A stretch of 64,000 nucleotides of DNA from Typha latifolia (taxonomy: Eukaryota > Streptophyta > Magnoliopsida > Poales > Typhaceae), in contig CM034108.1 in the NCBI GenBank assembly GCA_019914945.1, positions 2,242,001 through 2,306,000 of the forward strand, given 5' to 3'. The notes under the pieces were generated by a model that worked only from the letters and a program-made list of their open reading frames with translations, searched no databases and was not told where the DNA came from. Position numbers and translations under genes: made by a program. Of this stretch, positions 34,388 through 47,300 are shown piece by piece. Each line of letters begins with the position of its first letter. Position 1 is the stretch's first letter.

Positions 34388-37300
34388 TATCCTTTTCATG
34401 GATAAATTGCAATGCTGCAACACAGGTGATATTCTTATAGTTTTTCTTTTTCTTACGATGGAAATGTATTTAGGTGATAGAAGTGAAAACGGATGGAACA
34501 ATGTCAATGAAGAATATTAATAGGCGGCAACTGTTGAAGTCAAGTGGTAAGCACCTAAAAATCTAGATTTTGCTTATACAATTTTCTTTATAATTTTATG
34601 CCTTCATGCCATTCTGGAATCAAAGTTTCAGTTGTTCTTCTGTACTATCTCATCCGATAGATTAAAATATTTAATATTTATATCCCCATCCAGTAGACTA
34701 AAGTCCACATGACCTGCTATGGTGATGACAGCAACTTTTCTAGGAGTGGTGGTAAGTTGCCACCCATGTACCCTAGTTTTGAGGGTTTGAATAAGGAAAC
34801 AACTTCTAGTAGGATTAAGACTGCATGTCATGTTCTTCCTCGACAGTGCATTGTCTGGAGTCTCTGGGCATTCCTCAATTAGGACTAGAAAAGAGAGGAA
34901 CACATCTACGCTATGTAAGACACACATCCTTTATGCTTGAAAAAATCTAATAATCAGATCAAATATGAAAGCTAACAAATCCATGTCTGGGTGGATGATT
35001 TGCCTCGAAAGGACTGTGTAAATAAAAAGGTTTTAATATATCTTCCATTTTCTTCCTTCCATTAAGCACCATGTTTATCAGAATTTCTTCTGACTGTTGC
35101 CTTCAAAACTAGGCCTTCGCCTTCGAGATATCAGGAGTGTCGACCCATCATTGTGGCTGATGAATTCAATGCCTTCTTTGCTGGTAGGTGAAACCAAGTG
35201 TAATCCTTGTAGCATTTTATTGAGTTTTCTGTGCCTTTTATCTTTGACATTTTCTGTTAACAACTTTGCATGTTTCTCTATAATTAAGGTAAGGAATACA
35301 CATATATAATGCTGAGAGCCTATCACTTCATTAGAAGTACTCATCCTTTCAATAGGAGATGGAATTTATTATTATGGTTGAACCAACGACTGTCTTCTTT
35401 CAGACAGCTTATAATATATGTTGCATCATTGCATCTTGCAAGTTATTAGTATCTTCTGCACAGTAGCGAGCTACAAAAGTGTAAAAGGAAAGTTATAGTA
35501 CATGAATCTCCTGCCATTTCAGTCTCTACGGAGGGAAAGATGTATAAAGTGTTACCTCAGTTACTAAGAGGCTCTTTGTGCCATTGATATTGTGCCACCG
35601 GTGCCATGGTTATGCTTTCAGTCTTTAACCATCATACCAAGTGCCACATCTAAATATTCTGATATGTGAGAAAAGATTCATCATCATATTCTCTAGTTGT
35701 TGTCAGCTTGTTTTTGCTATTTTTAGATCTCTTTCAATTGCTTATAGTATGATGCAGTTATACTGATCAAAACCATTGATATTTGCTTCATTAGTGTGCA
35801 ATAAAATGTGCAGTTGTCATATTTTCTGATGAGCAGTTAAATTTATTGGATAGCTCTGTTTGTTGTAACTTTCTCCCTTGTTTCTTTTGTGCCACGTCTT
35901 TATGAAATTATTCTCTTTTGTTCTTCAATTTATTTTTTTAGTATTATTTAATTTGAAATTGGCTTTATATATCATATATACTGTTTAACATGAGCCTTGT
36001 ATTGATAGGTTCGTGAGCAAGCTATCTTATTGAATCTTGGTTCCTTACGAGCAATTGCAATGCATGAGCGTGTTCTTATATTTGATTATAACCGGTAAAT
36101 TTCCTACATGGAACACCTCATGGAGTTTATTTATTGTTAAACCTTCTGTCTATTACTGGTTCTCTTAAACTTATGTAGCAAAGGAGGAAAAGCATTTCTG
36201 CAATCACTTTTGCCCCGGTTAAATCCTAAAAACATCAACGGAGGACCTTTCATGCCTTTTGAACTTGAGGTAATACATGATTCTATAAAATCTTTCCTTT
36301 AAATCATTATTAAACTGATTTTATTTTCTACTCAGTTATTGAATTACTGAGATCATCTGAGAGATAGTTTCCTTTTCCAAAGAATTTTTACGCCAAAGAA
36401 GTTTGGAAGAGTAGCAAAAGAATGTCTCTTATGTACTTAGGTTGTAATTATGCAGTGGATTTAATTTTGATAAGTTATTGAACTGTCATGTCCAATTTCA
36501 TGTAATTTATGCAAAACAATGTTTGAGAGCTATAGGACTAACATTTTCTTCATTAACTGGTGTAATTTCTTGTGCTTAGGTTGTTGAAGCTGCATTGGTC
36601 TCGAGAATACAACGACTGGAACAAAAATTGATGGATGTTGAACCTCGTGTGAGTATGGGAAAATAGTGAGTATAAATTGTTCTTTCCAAAGAATTGCTTG
36701 TTGATTTTCATGTGAGACATGTTTTACTCTCAAAGGAATTCATCAAGTAGCACTATACATCTTATTATATATCAAAACAAATTCTAAAAGATCTGAAAAT
36801 AATCACTAATTTACAGCTTTAATGGAAAGAGAACCTCAGGATTGAGAAGTTTTAACTTTGATATGCAATTTTAATAGATGAAGTCAGCTCTGGAGTCCTC
36901 TATTGCATGTATGCCCAAGTACCAATTCTTTTTACAAGTATTGGTATGCATGTTAAAGAGAGTGATGGCTACATTTTGTTTCCAGGTGGCTGCATTGCTT
37001 GAGGTTCTTCCCAATCGGTTGACAGCTGATGTGCTGGAGCAGCTTCGTCTTAGTAAACAGACATTGGTAATATTGCAGGACTCATTTATACTCATTTATA
37101 CTCTTTTAACCATCTAAAACATATAATATGTTTTTGTCCTCATACTCTCAAGGTTGAGCTGGGTTCACGAGCAGGAGCTCTCAAACAGATGTTGCTTGAT
37201 ATTTTAGAGGATCCTCATGAAATTCGTCGCATATGTATCATGGGTCGAAATTGTACACTTCGTAGAGGGAATAATGATCTGGAATGCTCCCTTCCTTCAG

Positions 37301-39040
37301 AAAAGCAGATTGCTGAAGGTATGATTATAGTCATTTCTTCCTTATTGGAGTTGTAGCTTCACCTTAAGTCCTATGCAGCATTCAACTGCTGTTGCTTTTC
37401 TGTAGAGTAAGTATATATCTACTGCTGAAAGAATTTGTGTAGTATTATGATGTGATTTTGCATATATTTCTACAGAAGAAGAGGAAGAGATTGAAATGCT
37501 CCTAGAGAATTATCTTCAAAGGTATTGTGGTGTCACCGTACTGTCATATACACAATATGATTCATCACGAGGCATAATGTTGTTATACTTCCTGTTTATA
37601 GGTGATAGGAACATTCATAGTAGATTGAAGGTTGAAATGGAAGTTGCGTGTCCAATCCAACTATTTTAATTTCTTGGTTTTACTTTTGTCAGATGTGAAT
37701 CTTGCCATGGTCAAGCAGAAAAACTTCTTGATTCTGCAAGAGAAATGGAAGACTCAATTGCAGTGAATTTAAGGTACATTTCCTCCTTTATTCATTTCTC
37801 ATAAGGTTGAGTTAAGCTTGTCAATTTTCAGTATCCACTTGGTTTTTGGGTACTTGAACATTAACTTGTTCTTTTATACTGCCAATAAAAGCTGTAGTTT
37901 GTTTAATGTAGTGAAATAAGTTCACAAAAGAGACAGTAAATTCAACAGAGGTTCTAAATTAGGAATTACGTCTCATAATATTGCACTTGTTTGAACAAAA
38001 AGTTATATATTCAGAGACATCTATCTTTTCTTGCACCTGATGAATTAGCCTTCAGAAGAACAGATTAGTGCTACACTTCCCTGAAGGTCAAATATTGGTT
38101 TTGGTTCTAATGGAGACTGTTGTTTTTCAGCTCCCGTCGCCTTGAGGTAAGTAGAGTGGAACTGCTTCTTCAGGTCGGGACATTTTGTGTTGCCGTTGGA
38201 GCTTTAGTTGCAGGTATGATATGTTTCAAAAGTGTAAACTTTATTTTGCTTATTGTCCTTAACATACAGAACAAAATTAAAATCATTTGATGGTTGTTTC
38301 TTTTCTCCAAATGAAGATATTTTTATTTAAATTACTGCACTGAAAAAGAAGTAGTCCAACTCTTTCGAAAAGGAGAACAAAAATGGTGCAGCTTGTTTTC
38401 CTTATCTACCATTGCTGACTACCTGTTTCTGACTATAGAAGCTATTAACAAAGGCAAAATCATGAACAACACACTTCATTGGTAATAATACGCGGCATAG
38501 AATGGAAATGCGCATCATACTTGAATTGGATATCTATTCTATGTGAAAAACTGGACTATGTTTAGATGTATATATGTATATACACTGCCCAGTGCTAGGA
38601 TCCAACAGATCACCATTAGCATATGACATTTGGAAACCAAAATCTGCTAAACTGGGTGAGGCTTCAGTCATCATCTAGGCTGGTTGTTGTGGTCCATTGC
38701 AATCCTAAATTCCTGATATGGTTCTCATGTATTTGTATGGTAAAGTTAGTTTCTGGAGGACATGGAACGCCCATCTAATGGAAATATCCTTTTTGCAGGG
38801 ATATTCGGGATGAATCTCAAATCCTACCTTGAGGAGCATGTGGTATAATGCTGAACTCCTTTATCCTAACACTGTTACTAATGTTTTTCCAATATTTCCT
38901 ATATCACCTCTATCTCATTCTAATATGAAGTTCTTTTGGAGCAGTTTGCGTTTTGGTTGACGACAGCAGGAATCATAGCTGGAGCAGTGGCTTCATTTTT
39001 CTTCATGTATTCATATCTAAAGAGAAGAAGGATATTGTAG
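33711..39040 (+). CDS. MRS2-11: MRS2/CorA-type magnesium transporter, chloroplast MRS2-11/MGT10-like, 13 exons, 465 aa
   Basis: This is a CorA-superfamily Mg2+ channel, probably in the chloroplast envelope. Exons: 33711-34121, 34474-34546, 35113-35183, 36009-36094, 36179-36269, 36580-36648, 36986-37066, 37153-37318, 37476-37521, 37693-37773, 38131-38213, 38799-38842, 38945-39040. The first ~60 residues are Ser/Pro-rich, like a transit peptide. The soluble funnel domain includes LRLRDIRSVDPSLW, AILLNLGSLRAIAM, FELEVVEAAL and EEEEEIEMLLENYLQRC. The first membrane helix (VGTFCVAVGALVAGIFGMN) ends in the diagnostic GMN triplet at residues 423-425. A second helix follows at about 434-455, and then a basic tail KRRRIL. 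The transit-like N-terminus and length separate it from the shorter vacuolar and plasma-membrane MRS2 proteins. Intron 1 carries a (TA)n tract. Confidence 0.94.
34329..34385. repeat. (TA)n microsatellite
   Basis: About 28 uninterrupted TA units lie in intron 1 of the Mg transporter gene, ~90 bases upstream of the exon 2 acceptor. Confidence 0.95.
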
Positions 39041-39279
39041 GCCTTGCTGATACATACCACTTAATATGAAAGCTTGTTGGTAGTTTATGCAAACGGTTAT
39101 TCCAACGGCTGTTCTATGAGAACTTATGAGTTATTATTACTTGAAAAGACCAGATTTTAGTATACCTGGTAATTCTTACCTTACTAGATACGAAAGGAAA
39201 CCTTTATTTGTAAATGGTACCTTTTTTATGGTCATTCTGTGCAAAGTTTAAATAATGGAATTTCAGTTATTCCAAATCT
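39041..39279. other. 3' flank of the Mg transporter gene
   Basis: Noncoding 3' UTR and flank. No further structure is seen before the direct-repeat unit that starts near 39280. Confidence 0.5.
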
Positions 39280-39473
39280 TGTTCTAAACACCCGTATGAC
39301 ATGTAGGATTATGACATGTGAACTTAAACAGGGGAAAAATGATGCATCTAAATTTGATTCCAAAGGCTTACTTAGACTTAAAATCTAAGTGTGAAGTTTG
39401 TGTATAGTCTAAACAAGATAGGAAGTCTTTCAGGAGTATAGAAATGAACTCTATATTATTTGGATTTATCAAC
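39280..39473 (+). repeat. Left direct repeat
   Basis: This is the left copy of the ~185-bp repeat pair, about 80-85% similar by eye to the right copy. Its offset from the right copy is ~1440 bases. Confidence 0.75.
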
Positions 39474-39556
39474 AGTGATGTCTATAATTAGTGTGTGGAA
39501 CTCTATCCACAGTTGGCAATCATTTATAGATTACTTCTGCATTGAATCATTCATGA

Positions 39557-39585
39557 GTTCTTCTTCTTCTTCTTCTTCTTCTTAT
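39557..39585. repeat. (TTC)n microsatellite
   Basis: About nine TTC/TCT triplets sit directly at the end of the SEC12-like gene copy, just beyond its stop codon. Confidence 0.9.
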
Positions 39586-39590
39586 CTTCG

Positions 39591-39972
39591 TCACCATGGG
39601 TTCCGGCCATCTAGAAGCTGAGAATACTTGAAGCCTCCCCATGGTTTTGCAGGTTGATGCCTTCCGAGAGGAAAGTTCCAGAATGAATCGGAGTGCTCGT
39701 AGAATATATAGAATAGAACAGCTGAGCCCAGAAATAAGGACAGGAGTAGAAGGTAGATCCGCCACACTGCAGAAGAAAAAGGAACATTCAGAAAGGTGAG
39801 TTACCCTATATACCGAAGGCAAGAGGCAAGTAGGAGAATTGGTGAATATATGATATCTTGGATTCAAATAATGCAACGAGGTTGCAAGTGTTCTCAAATA
39901 GAAGACAGATTTAAAATGTTCGAATGATATACGTGTAAAGATAGTGGTAATAAACAAGAAATAAAGATCAGC
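39591..39972 (-). pseudogene. Truncated antisense copy of the SEC12-like gene (part of one intron plus last exon)
   Basis: On the minus strand, 39766-39591 matches the whole 176-base last exon of the gene at 5208-5383, with the ctgcag acceptor and the tga stop kept. I count 8 substitutions and no indel, about 95% identity, and six of the eight change the protein. Upstream, 39972-39826 matches intron 7 of the source gene from about 3493. The two parts meet where the source has ~1.5 kb (about 3632 to 5158) that is missing here. Intron sequence is retained, so it was copied from DNA or unspliced RNA, not from mature mRNA. It has no start codon or upstream exons of its own. It could only act as a stray terminal exon or antisense transcript. 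Confidence 0.88.
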
Positions 39973-40720
39973 CGCACAAAAAGCTGGAGGTAATTATTTA
40001 TATTCAGTTAATTTTAATCTATCTAACTAAATTAATTTAATACTAATAAATTTAATAGGTGGTATATACAAAGTACCTTTGTATCGCCTGTTCCCAAGAG
40101 ATTAATATCTTAATAAAATCTGTAATAGAGTTCTCAGCTTCAGAAAAGAATAGATTACTTTACTACAATATCTTAGTAAAGTTATCTGGTAACACTAAAG
40201 CTTGTTACAACATGATATCTTAATTTATCTTAATTGGAATCTTAATTTACTACAATATCTCAGTAGAGTAGAAAATTTTCAACTCAGAATCTATGTCCAA
40301 AACAAAATTAAGAAACTAATTGCTCAAACAAAATATGAACACCCTAAAACCTTAGGAACAAAACAATGACCGAAAACAATTAACGCCAGCTACACCACCA
40401 CCTAAAGAACAAAATCTTAGGAATAACGAACAACATCTTAAAAAACAAGAACAAGAACAACAATCTTTAGAACAACAACAACAACAACAACAATCTCGTA
40501 TCTTATTAAGTATAACTTCTAAAGCAAAAATTAAAAAATAAAAAATGCTGATAACAATTTCATCAATTGAACGCAAATCCTGGAGCAAAGTTGATACAGT
40601 AACTTAAGTATCAAACTATACACACAGTAAAGTTATACACAAAGTAATAAACTAGCGTGTCAGAGGTATCAAAAACCAAATTATACAATTAATTTATCAA
40701 AAACTATAGTTATAATAATA

Positions 40721-40924
40721 TGTATGAAACTCCTGTGTGATACGAACAATTATGACATGTGAACTTAAACAGGTAAAAATTGATGCATCTAAATTTGATT
40801 CCAAACACTAACTTGGACGTAAAATCTAAGTGTGAAGTTTGAGTATCCACTAAACAAATAAGAAATTTTTTAAGAGTATAGAAATGAACTCTACATTATT
40901 TAGGTTTATTTAAACGAGGTAACA
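40721..40924 (+). repeat. Right direct repeat
   Basis: This is the right copy of the ~185-bp repeat pair. It has a slightly longer right end (cgaggtaaca) than the left copy. Confidence 0.7.
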
Positions 40925-41379
40925 ATTGATAAAGCCGAAGTAAAAAAACCAAGTAGATAAGTAAAAAACTCAAGAGATAAAAGGAAGAACTCGTAGGCTC
41001 AGTTTAATTATATTATTTTGCATCACCTATGTCGAAATGAGTTGGATACATAAGACTAACTCTCCTGAAAAATAATTTATAAATAAATTAAGTTACTAGC
41101 CCTGACGGATTAAAGGCTCGAACTCGTGACCTTCTGCCACACTACCACTGCCTCCAGTGATGGTGGTCTCAAATTGTAGTTTATTAGAGTTAAACACTAT
41201 TCCGATGAATCTTAATGACATACGTGCTGACGTGTATTGTGCATACGTGTATTGTGCACATATCCATTGTATCATCCCCAAATGCTGCTGCCCGATAAAA
41301 TTTACTATAAAAAAGAAACTGGTAACGCTTCTCCACTTCAACTACTGAAGTCTGTCTTCTTCTTCGTCGTCTCAAAAAG
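40925..41379. other. Upstream flank of ALDH6B2 with possible SINE remnant
   Basis: No gene is seen. On the minus strand, 41180-41090 contains ggcagtggtagtgtggcaga and then ggtcacgagttcgagcc, resembling the A and B boxes of a tRNA-derived SINE. The ALDH6B2 promoter follows. Confidence 0.35.
41306..41314 (+). promoter_or_regulatory. TATA box candidate of ALDH6B2
   Basis: The word tataaaaaa lies 74 bases before the ATG, at a normal distance for a plant core promoter with a short leader. Confidence 0.5.
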
Positions 41380-44300
41380 ATGCTTCGCTCATCTCTCCAC
41401 CGCGGTCAGCAATCAAACCCTAATCTTTCGATCCACCATTTCCTCTCCTCCTTCTCGTCCGAGACTCTTCAACCATTTCTTCTCTAATGTATGAATCCTT
41501 TGTTACTCGCAGCGGCTGGCTTCCAGCGATGGAGATCTCCGGCCTACGCCGTCGGCATCCTTCGCCTCTCCACCGCTGCCGAAGCATCGGCGATCCACAA
41601 GAATCCCCCTGTAATTTATTAATTCTGTTATGTGATTGGTTTCTTCGCCGTGCTCCTTGTTGGATTTCTCTGTGAAAAATCTTTCCTTTTTTTTATTTTT
41701 TTGAAAAATATGGCAGCCGAGGGTTCGGAATCTCATCGGAGGGGAGTTCTTGGAATCCCAGGCGGAAGGATCTATCGATGTTATAAATCCTGTGGGTTGG
41801 ACCTTTGCCGATGTGAGATTCGACTAAAAGGTTTAATTTTTCTTTTGGCTTATGGTGGTTTCTTGTTTCCGGACGGTAGGCTACGCAAGAGGTTGTTTCT
41901 AGGGTTCCTCTCACTACCAACGAAGAGTTCAAATCTGCAGTGGAAGCTGCGAAGAGAGCTTTTCCTCAGTGGAGGAACTCGCCCGTTACAGCGAGGCAGC
42001 GGATCATGTTAAAGCTCCAAGAACTCATCCGAAGGGACATGGTAAATACACAACAGGGTTATCTTTCGAGTTACTAATTAGTTTTTTTTAATATATATAT
42101 AATTAGTTTAGCTTCTTTCTTATGATTTTCTTTTCCTTTTTTCTTTTTAAATTTCAGGATAAGCTTGCATTGAATATTACTACAGAACAGGGGAAGACAC
42201 TTAAGGATGCCCAGGGTGATGTTTTCCGTGGATTAGGTTGATCTCTAATTGGATATAAGAACCTAACTTTACTGTGGTTTCGTTTGCATTAGTGTGAAAA
42301 ATTATTGGTTTTCTAAGTCAAATTGTTGGTCATCTGAATTTTGGGCCATTAGCTATGATTTCATTAAGAATGTGATAGTAGCTATCTGTGCAATTTTCTT
42401 TTGTAGAGGTGGTGGAGCATGCTTGTGGAATGGCAACTTTGCAAATGGGGGAATATATCAGCAATGTATCAACTGGCATAGACACATATAGTATTAGGGA
42501 GCCGCTTGGTGTCTGTGCAGGAATATGTCCCTTCAATTTTCCTGCAATGATTCCCCTATGGGTATGGCTACATTGACTTCTCTAGTTTGTACTGTATAGA
42601 GAATTATTTTAAGTTTTTAACTTGCTACTGCATTCCTTCTTACAAATTAAAATTAAGTTTGCCTCTTATAACTTCTTTTCCTACTCCGTTAATATGCAGA
42701 TGTTTCCAATGGCAATTACTTGTGGGAATACGTTTGTTTTAAAGCCATCAGAGAAAGATCCAGGTGATTTTCGTTTTTCAATTCTTCCATGTAGTTTGTA
42801 GAGTCAAAGCTTGGTAATAGGAAGAGAAAAGATTTTGTGTTACTTGCACATGTACTTTATACTGGTAACTTGTATGCCACTATAATAAACGGAATCTATT
42901 ATGGATTTCTTTCATATTTCTTGGTCTGGCAGGTTATTAGTTATGCATACCTAGTTAGGCGATACGTATCATCTTCTTAAGCACTAAATTCCGAAAGCGA
43001 TACTTAGAACCTTGATCTAAGAGATCCTAAATCTGGCTTGAGTTGATTGGTGGAGTGGATTGCTAGCACTTTGCCATATATGTTGTAATGTCACCCTATT
43101 GAATGGTAGGGCTTTTGCACACTAGGGAAAAAAGGGAAAAAGGAAAAAAGGAAAAAAAAGGTAAAAATTGATTAATAAATAACCTAGATATCTATCACAT
43201 AGTACAAACATAAGAGGATGGCTATAACGTGCAAAGCTTGAACAATGTCTCTAGTGGTGAATTTCATATTATTTATTAGGAGAAAAGGGTGATTCCACAC
43301 ACCAACAAAGGTTAAATAGTAATAGCTGGCAGTTTTTAATCATTTGTCATTATCCTTTCAGGGGCGTCTATGATGCTTGCGGAGCTAGCAATGGAGGCTG
43401 GTTTACCAAAGGGGGTCTTTAATATTGTTCACGGAACCAATGTAAGATCTGCTTAGCAGCTTTATTCTTTTGCGTAGATCTCATCCAAAACTATGTGAAT
43501 CACACATTGGTGCATCTTTTGTTGGCCTAGTTAGACATCACAAACTATCGGAAGTACTGGAAAATAGAGAAGAGGCATGTCATGAGGGTTGTGTATGCAA
43601 TTATGCAGTCATAGAAACTAACAGTAGTAGAGTATAACTTTGTTTAGTGGAAATTAAATAATTTTAATCTTGTACCAGGAAATATTTATTCCAATTGATT
43701 GACCATCAATTGAAGTTTGATTGTTATTTACTCCATAACCCTTTTCTGCTTTCTGAAAATTTTAATTTGTTATATTCTGATTTCTTAAACTTTTGCAGGA
43801 CACGGTTAATAATATTTGTGATGATGACGATATCAAGGCAATATCATTTGTTGGTTCAAACATAGTAAGTCAAGCTTCAGTGACCAATAACTGCATTTGA
43901 TATGATCTTAGGAGAATTATTTATTGTTTAGTTTTACAACATCTTCCTGATCTTAGTCACTAGCTAGTGCAAAATAACATCTGTTCCGCATAACTATCTA
44001 TTCTAAAGCAATTAACTAGATCATATGGAATACATCGGCTTGTGTGCATCTTAGTAAGCCATGATTGTCTATGGTGGTCGTTTGCATTTCCATGTACAAT
44101 CCCTCCTACATTGCTAAGATAGGGTTATACGTTCTTCCTTTTAGTAGTTTTGTTAGATAAATAGTTGGGAATTCTTAGCAGGTCATCCATAAAATATTAA
44201 ATGTGGGTTTCAGTTATAAATTTTAGAAGCATTAGAGGCTATATGTTTTTCTCAGAATAAGGTTGACCGTAAAATTTGAAAGCTTGGTCCACATGTGAAG

Positions 44301-47300
44301 GTCCATTTTCGCTATACTGTGTTTCAAGTTGTATATTCAGTAGGATACTATGGATGCTGTAATTGACTATCACTCATAGGCTTATCTAGCTGTCTTCTAT
44401 TTTTGGTTTATGCTATTAGGCTGGGATGCACATATATGCAAGAGCAGCTGCTAAGGGGAAACGTGTTCAGGTGAATTTTAACTTCTTTTCCACAGTATTA
44501 TATGATTCTGCTCGTCTTCAACTGCTATAATTTCTCAGTGTTTTGGTTGGTTTTGATTTCCATCTCAACTGAGTACATGCTTTGTCATGTGATTTCTCAT
44601 TTGTAAAGACTACTTCCTTTTATTTAGTCAAACATGGGAGCAAAGAACCATGCAATCATCCTTCCTGATGCCAGCGCAGAGGCTACATTAAATGCCCTTG
44701 TTGCTGCTGGTTTTGGAGCTGCAGGTCAACGGTGCATGGCATTAAGCACTGCTGTTTTTGTTGGAGGTTCAGAACCATGGTAGGATTTCTTAAGTAAAGA
44801 TTCAGCTTCATTTTTACGGTTTTAAAATCTAGTTGTTAGTTACGAATTCTCCTTCAGTTTATGTCTTACATCCATCTTATGGCATATAGATATAGATGCG
44901 TGAATAGCTTGTATATTTGAACTCTTACTATCTTCTATCTTACAGGGAGGATGCACTAGTTAAGTCTGCAAGGTCTCTGAAAGTAAATGCAGGAGTAGAG
45001 CCTGACACAGACCTTGGTCCAGTGATCAGCAGGCAGGTATGACCTACAGGAGATTGTAATTAATCACTTTCCATCCACCTTAAATTATGTGACAGCGACT
45101 GCTATTTTAAAATTTCATTAATGGATCTGTGGAGTGCAACAGCAAGCAATTGAAGTTTCCGTTGATTTCATTATTCTTTTCTTTGATTAGAGAAATAAAG
45201 TGACATTCTAGAATATGATTTCAGCTCTTCGTATTCTTGTACTCAGCCGAAAGAAAATGTCGATTGTCTATGACACTACTGGAAAAATAAAAGGTAAATA
45301 AATTGCTGGGAATTAAAATGGATTTATAATACTTGCATTCACATGATTTATTTACAGATAATCTAGTAACAAAAATGATTTGTTATCAGTATTATCATCC
45401 TGTAGGTTCATTGAACTTTCTTCTTCTCTTTCCGCATTCATAGGGAAGGACAACTGACTCTTAATCACATGAGCTTAACCCTCTATTCAAGGCGAAATGT
45501 TCATACGCTGAAAATTTTAGCAAGCACTTCAAAAAAACTTTGCAACTAAAAATAAAGTGAATTAGAATTTTTAGCAAATGCATAAAAAGGTTCTTGATGC
45601 ATAGGAAATATGAATTGCATATAGCGCAACAGAATCCCATTGCAACTTTATATAACTCTGGACAGAGCACAAAGAAAGGAATAGAGAAGTGACACCAACT
45701 ATGTGTTTCTGGGATTCACTGTAAAGCCAGAAGAAGAAGAATGTGAAAGATTGCATCAATTATGATGCATAGTGAACATTTATAATGAAAGAGCTGACTG
45801 TATATATCTGGAACAAAGCTTCTTGACTACTTCATGGTTACTTCATGTAATACTTGGGATATTTTTCCTGCCAATTTATTCCTTATCAATTTTCTAAGAA
45901 TGGAACTGAAAGTGGATAGGCTTTTGGACCCTTTCTTTTCTTTTATACCTCTATAGGCAGATGATTGGAGATATGTTACTTATACATTATGTCTTATCTA
46001 ATGAATTCCAATCAACAGGCGAAGGATCGCATTTGCAGATTGATCCAAAGTGGCATTGATAGTGGTGCTAGAGTGTTACTTGATGGAAGGGACATTGTGG
46101 TAATAATATGAACCCAACACTATGTGCTTGTAGTTTTACTTTTATTGTTGTCATTGAACTTCCTGAGGTTAGTTCATATACTTCATCTAGTTGATACATA
46201 TATTCTGGACTCTTATATTCAGCAGTAATATGTTATATTATGTATATTATTGAGTCAAATTGAAAGATACATGTAGATTTTAGGTAGGAGTTGATCTTTG
46301 TAAAGATTTGTGGAATGCAACTTGTAGTGTGATAAACTTTTCATAATATTCCTATCTCTAACATTACTAGAGTTGGAGATTAAGTGCAAGGGATGTTGGA
46401 TGTGAAGTTAGTCAATAAAGAGGCTTGGCTTTTAGATGCAAGTAAAACCCCAACTTCTCTTCTCTGGAGAGACAAGGGATGTTCTTTACATTTTCAAGAG
46501 CTCCATGAATACTTGAGTTTTATGCTACATTTAGCCTGAAATTAAGTGCTTGTTGGTACTTTTCATACTTTGCATAGACAAAGTTGCCATCTGGTTACCT
46601 CTAGTTGTTAATATGATCTTTTTTTTTATTAATCTTGTATAGGTTCCTGGTTATGAGAATGGTAATTTTGTTGGTCCAACCATTTTAGCTGATGTTACAA
46701 GTGAGATGGAGTGTTATAAGGTATGGAGTTCTTCACAATTGATTTTGATCTTTCAGTTGAAGCACTGGAAAGATGCTTACATTGTTCTATACTTCTATGT
46801 TGAAAGTGAAAATTTAGTGCTCAAGTTGGATTGGTACACAGCAAGTACGTCTATTAGTATTTTGATGGCAATGTTATTGAACATTTGAACTTGAACAGGA
46901 GGAAATTTTTGGTCCAGTTCTTCTCTTGATGAAGGTATGCTAGTAGTGCATTATATGCAACTTTTTCTTGATTGATATTGAGTTATTGAAATAATCTCCG
47001 AAATCACAGGCTGACAGCCTGGAAGAGGCTATCCAGATTGTGAACAGGAACAAGTAATGTGCTCCTCCCTTGGATTCTAATTACTTGATAGGTCTTTGTT
47101 TAATTTCTAAGTCATCTCTTCCTTCCCTATCTCAGGTATGGCAATGGTGCATCGATATTTACCACATCAGGTGTGTCAGCAAGAAAGTTTCAGAGTGAGA
47201 TTGAAGCTGGTCAGGTAAGAGGCGGTAGCATATCATTTTGATCTCCTGCTGCACAGAAGCAGCAGAGAGAGCATTAACTTTATCTGTTTAAGAAATGATA

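Larger units (their letters stand above)
39280..40924. mobile_element. Candidate insertion bounded by ~185-bp direct repeats, carrying a host-gene fragment
   Basis: A stretch at about 39280-39473 recurs in the same orientation at about 40721-40924. Both copies share atgacatgtgaacttaaaca, gatgcatctaaatttgattc and gagtatagaaatgaactcta. Both begin tgt and can be drawn to end aca, as LTRs do. The ~1.25-kb interior encodes no protein and holds the antisense SEC12-like fragment. It also has an (aac)n run near 40470-40494 and repeated tactacaatatct words. The size would suit a terminal-repeat retrotransposon in miniature. However, I see no convincing primer-binding site, polypurine tract or target duplication, so a segmental duplication is equally possible. 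Confidence 0.5.

Noticed and set aside
39547..39957. A new membrane-protein gene on the minus strand
   Set aside because: The open frame runs through copied intron and out of the copied stop in a different frame. It is a pseudogenic fragment of the SEC12-like gene.
40352..40588. Cys-rich open frame on the minus strand
   Set aside because: It is the reverse reading of an (aac)n microsatellite and adjacent A-rich sequence, not a Cys-rich peptide gene.
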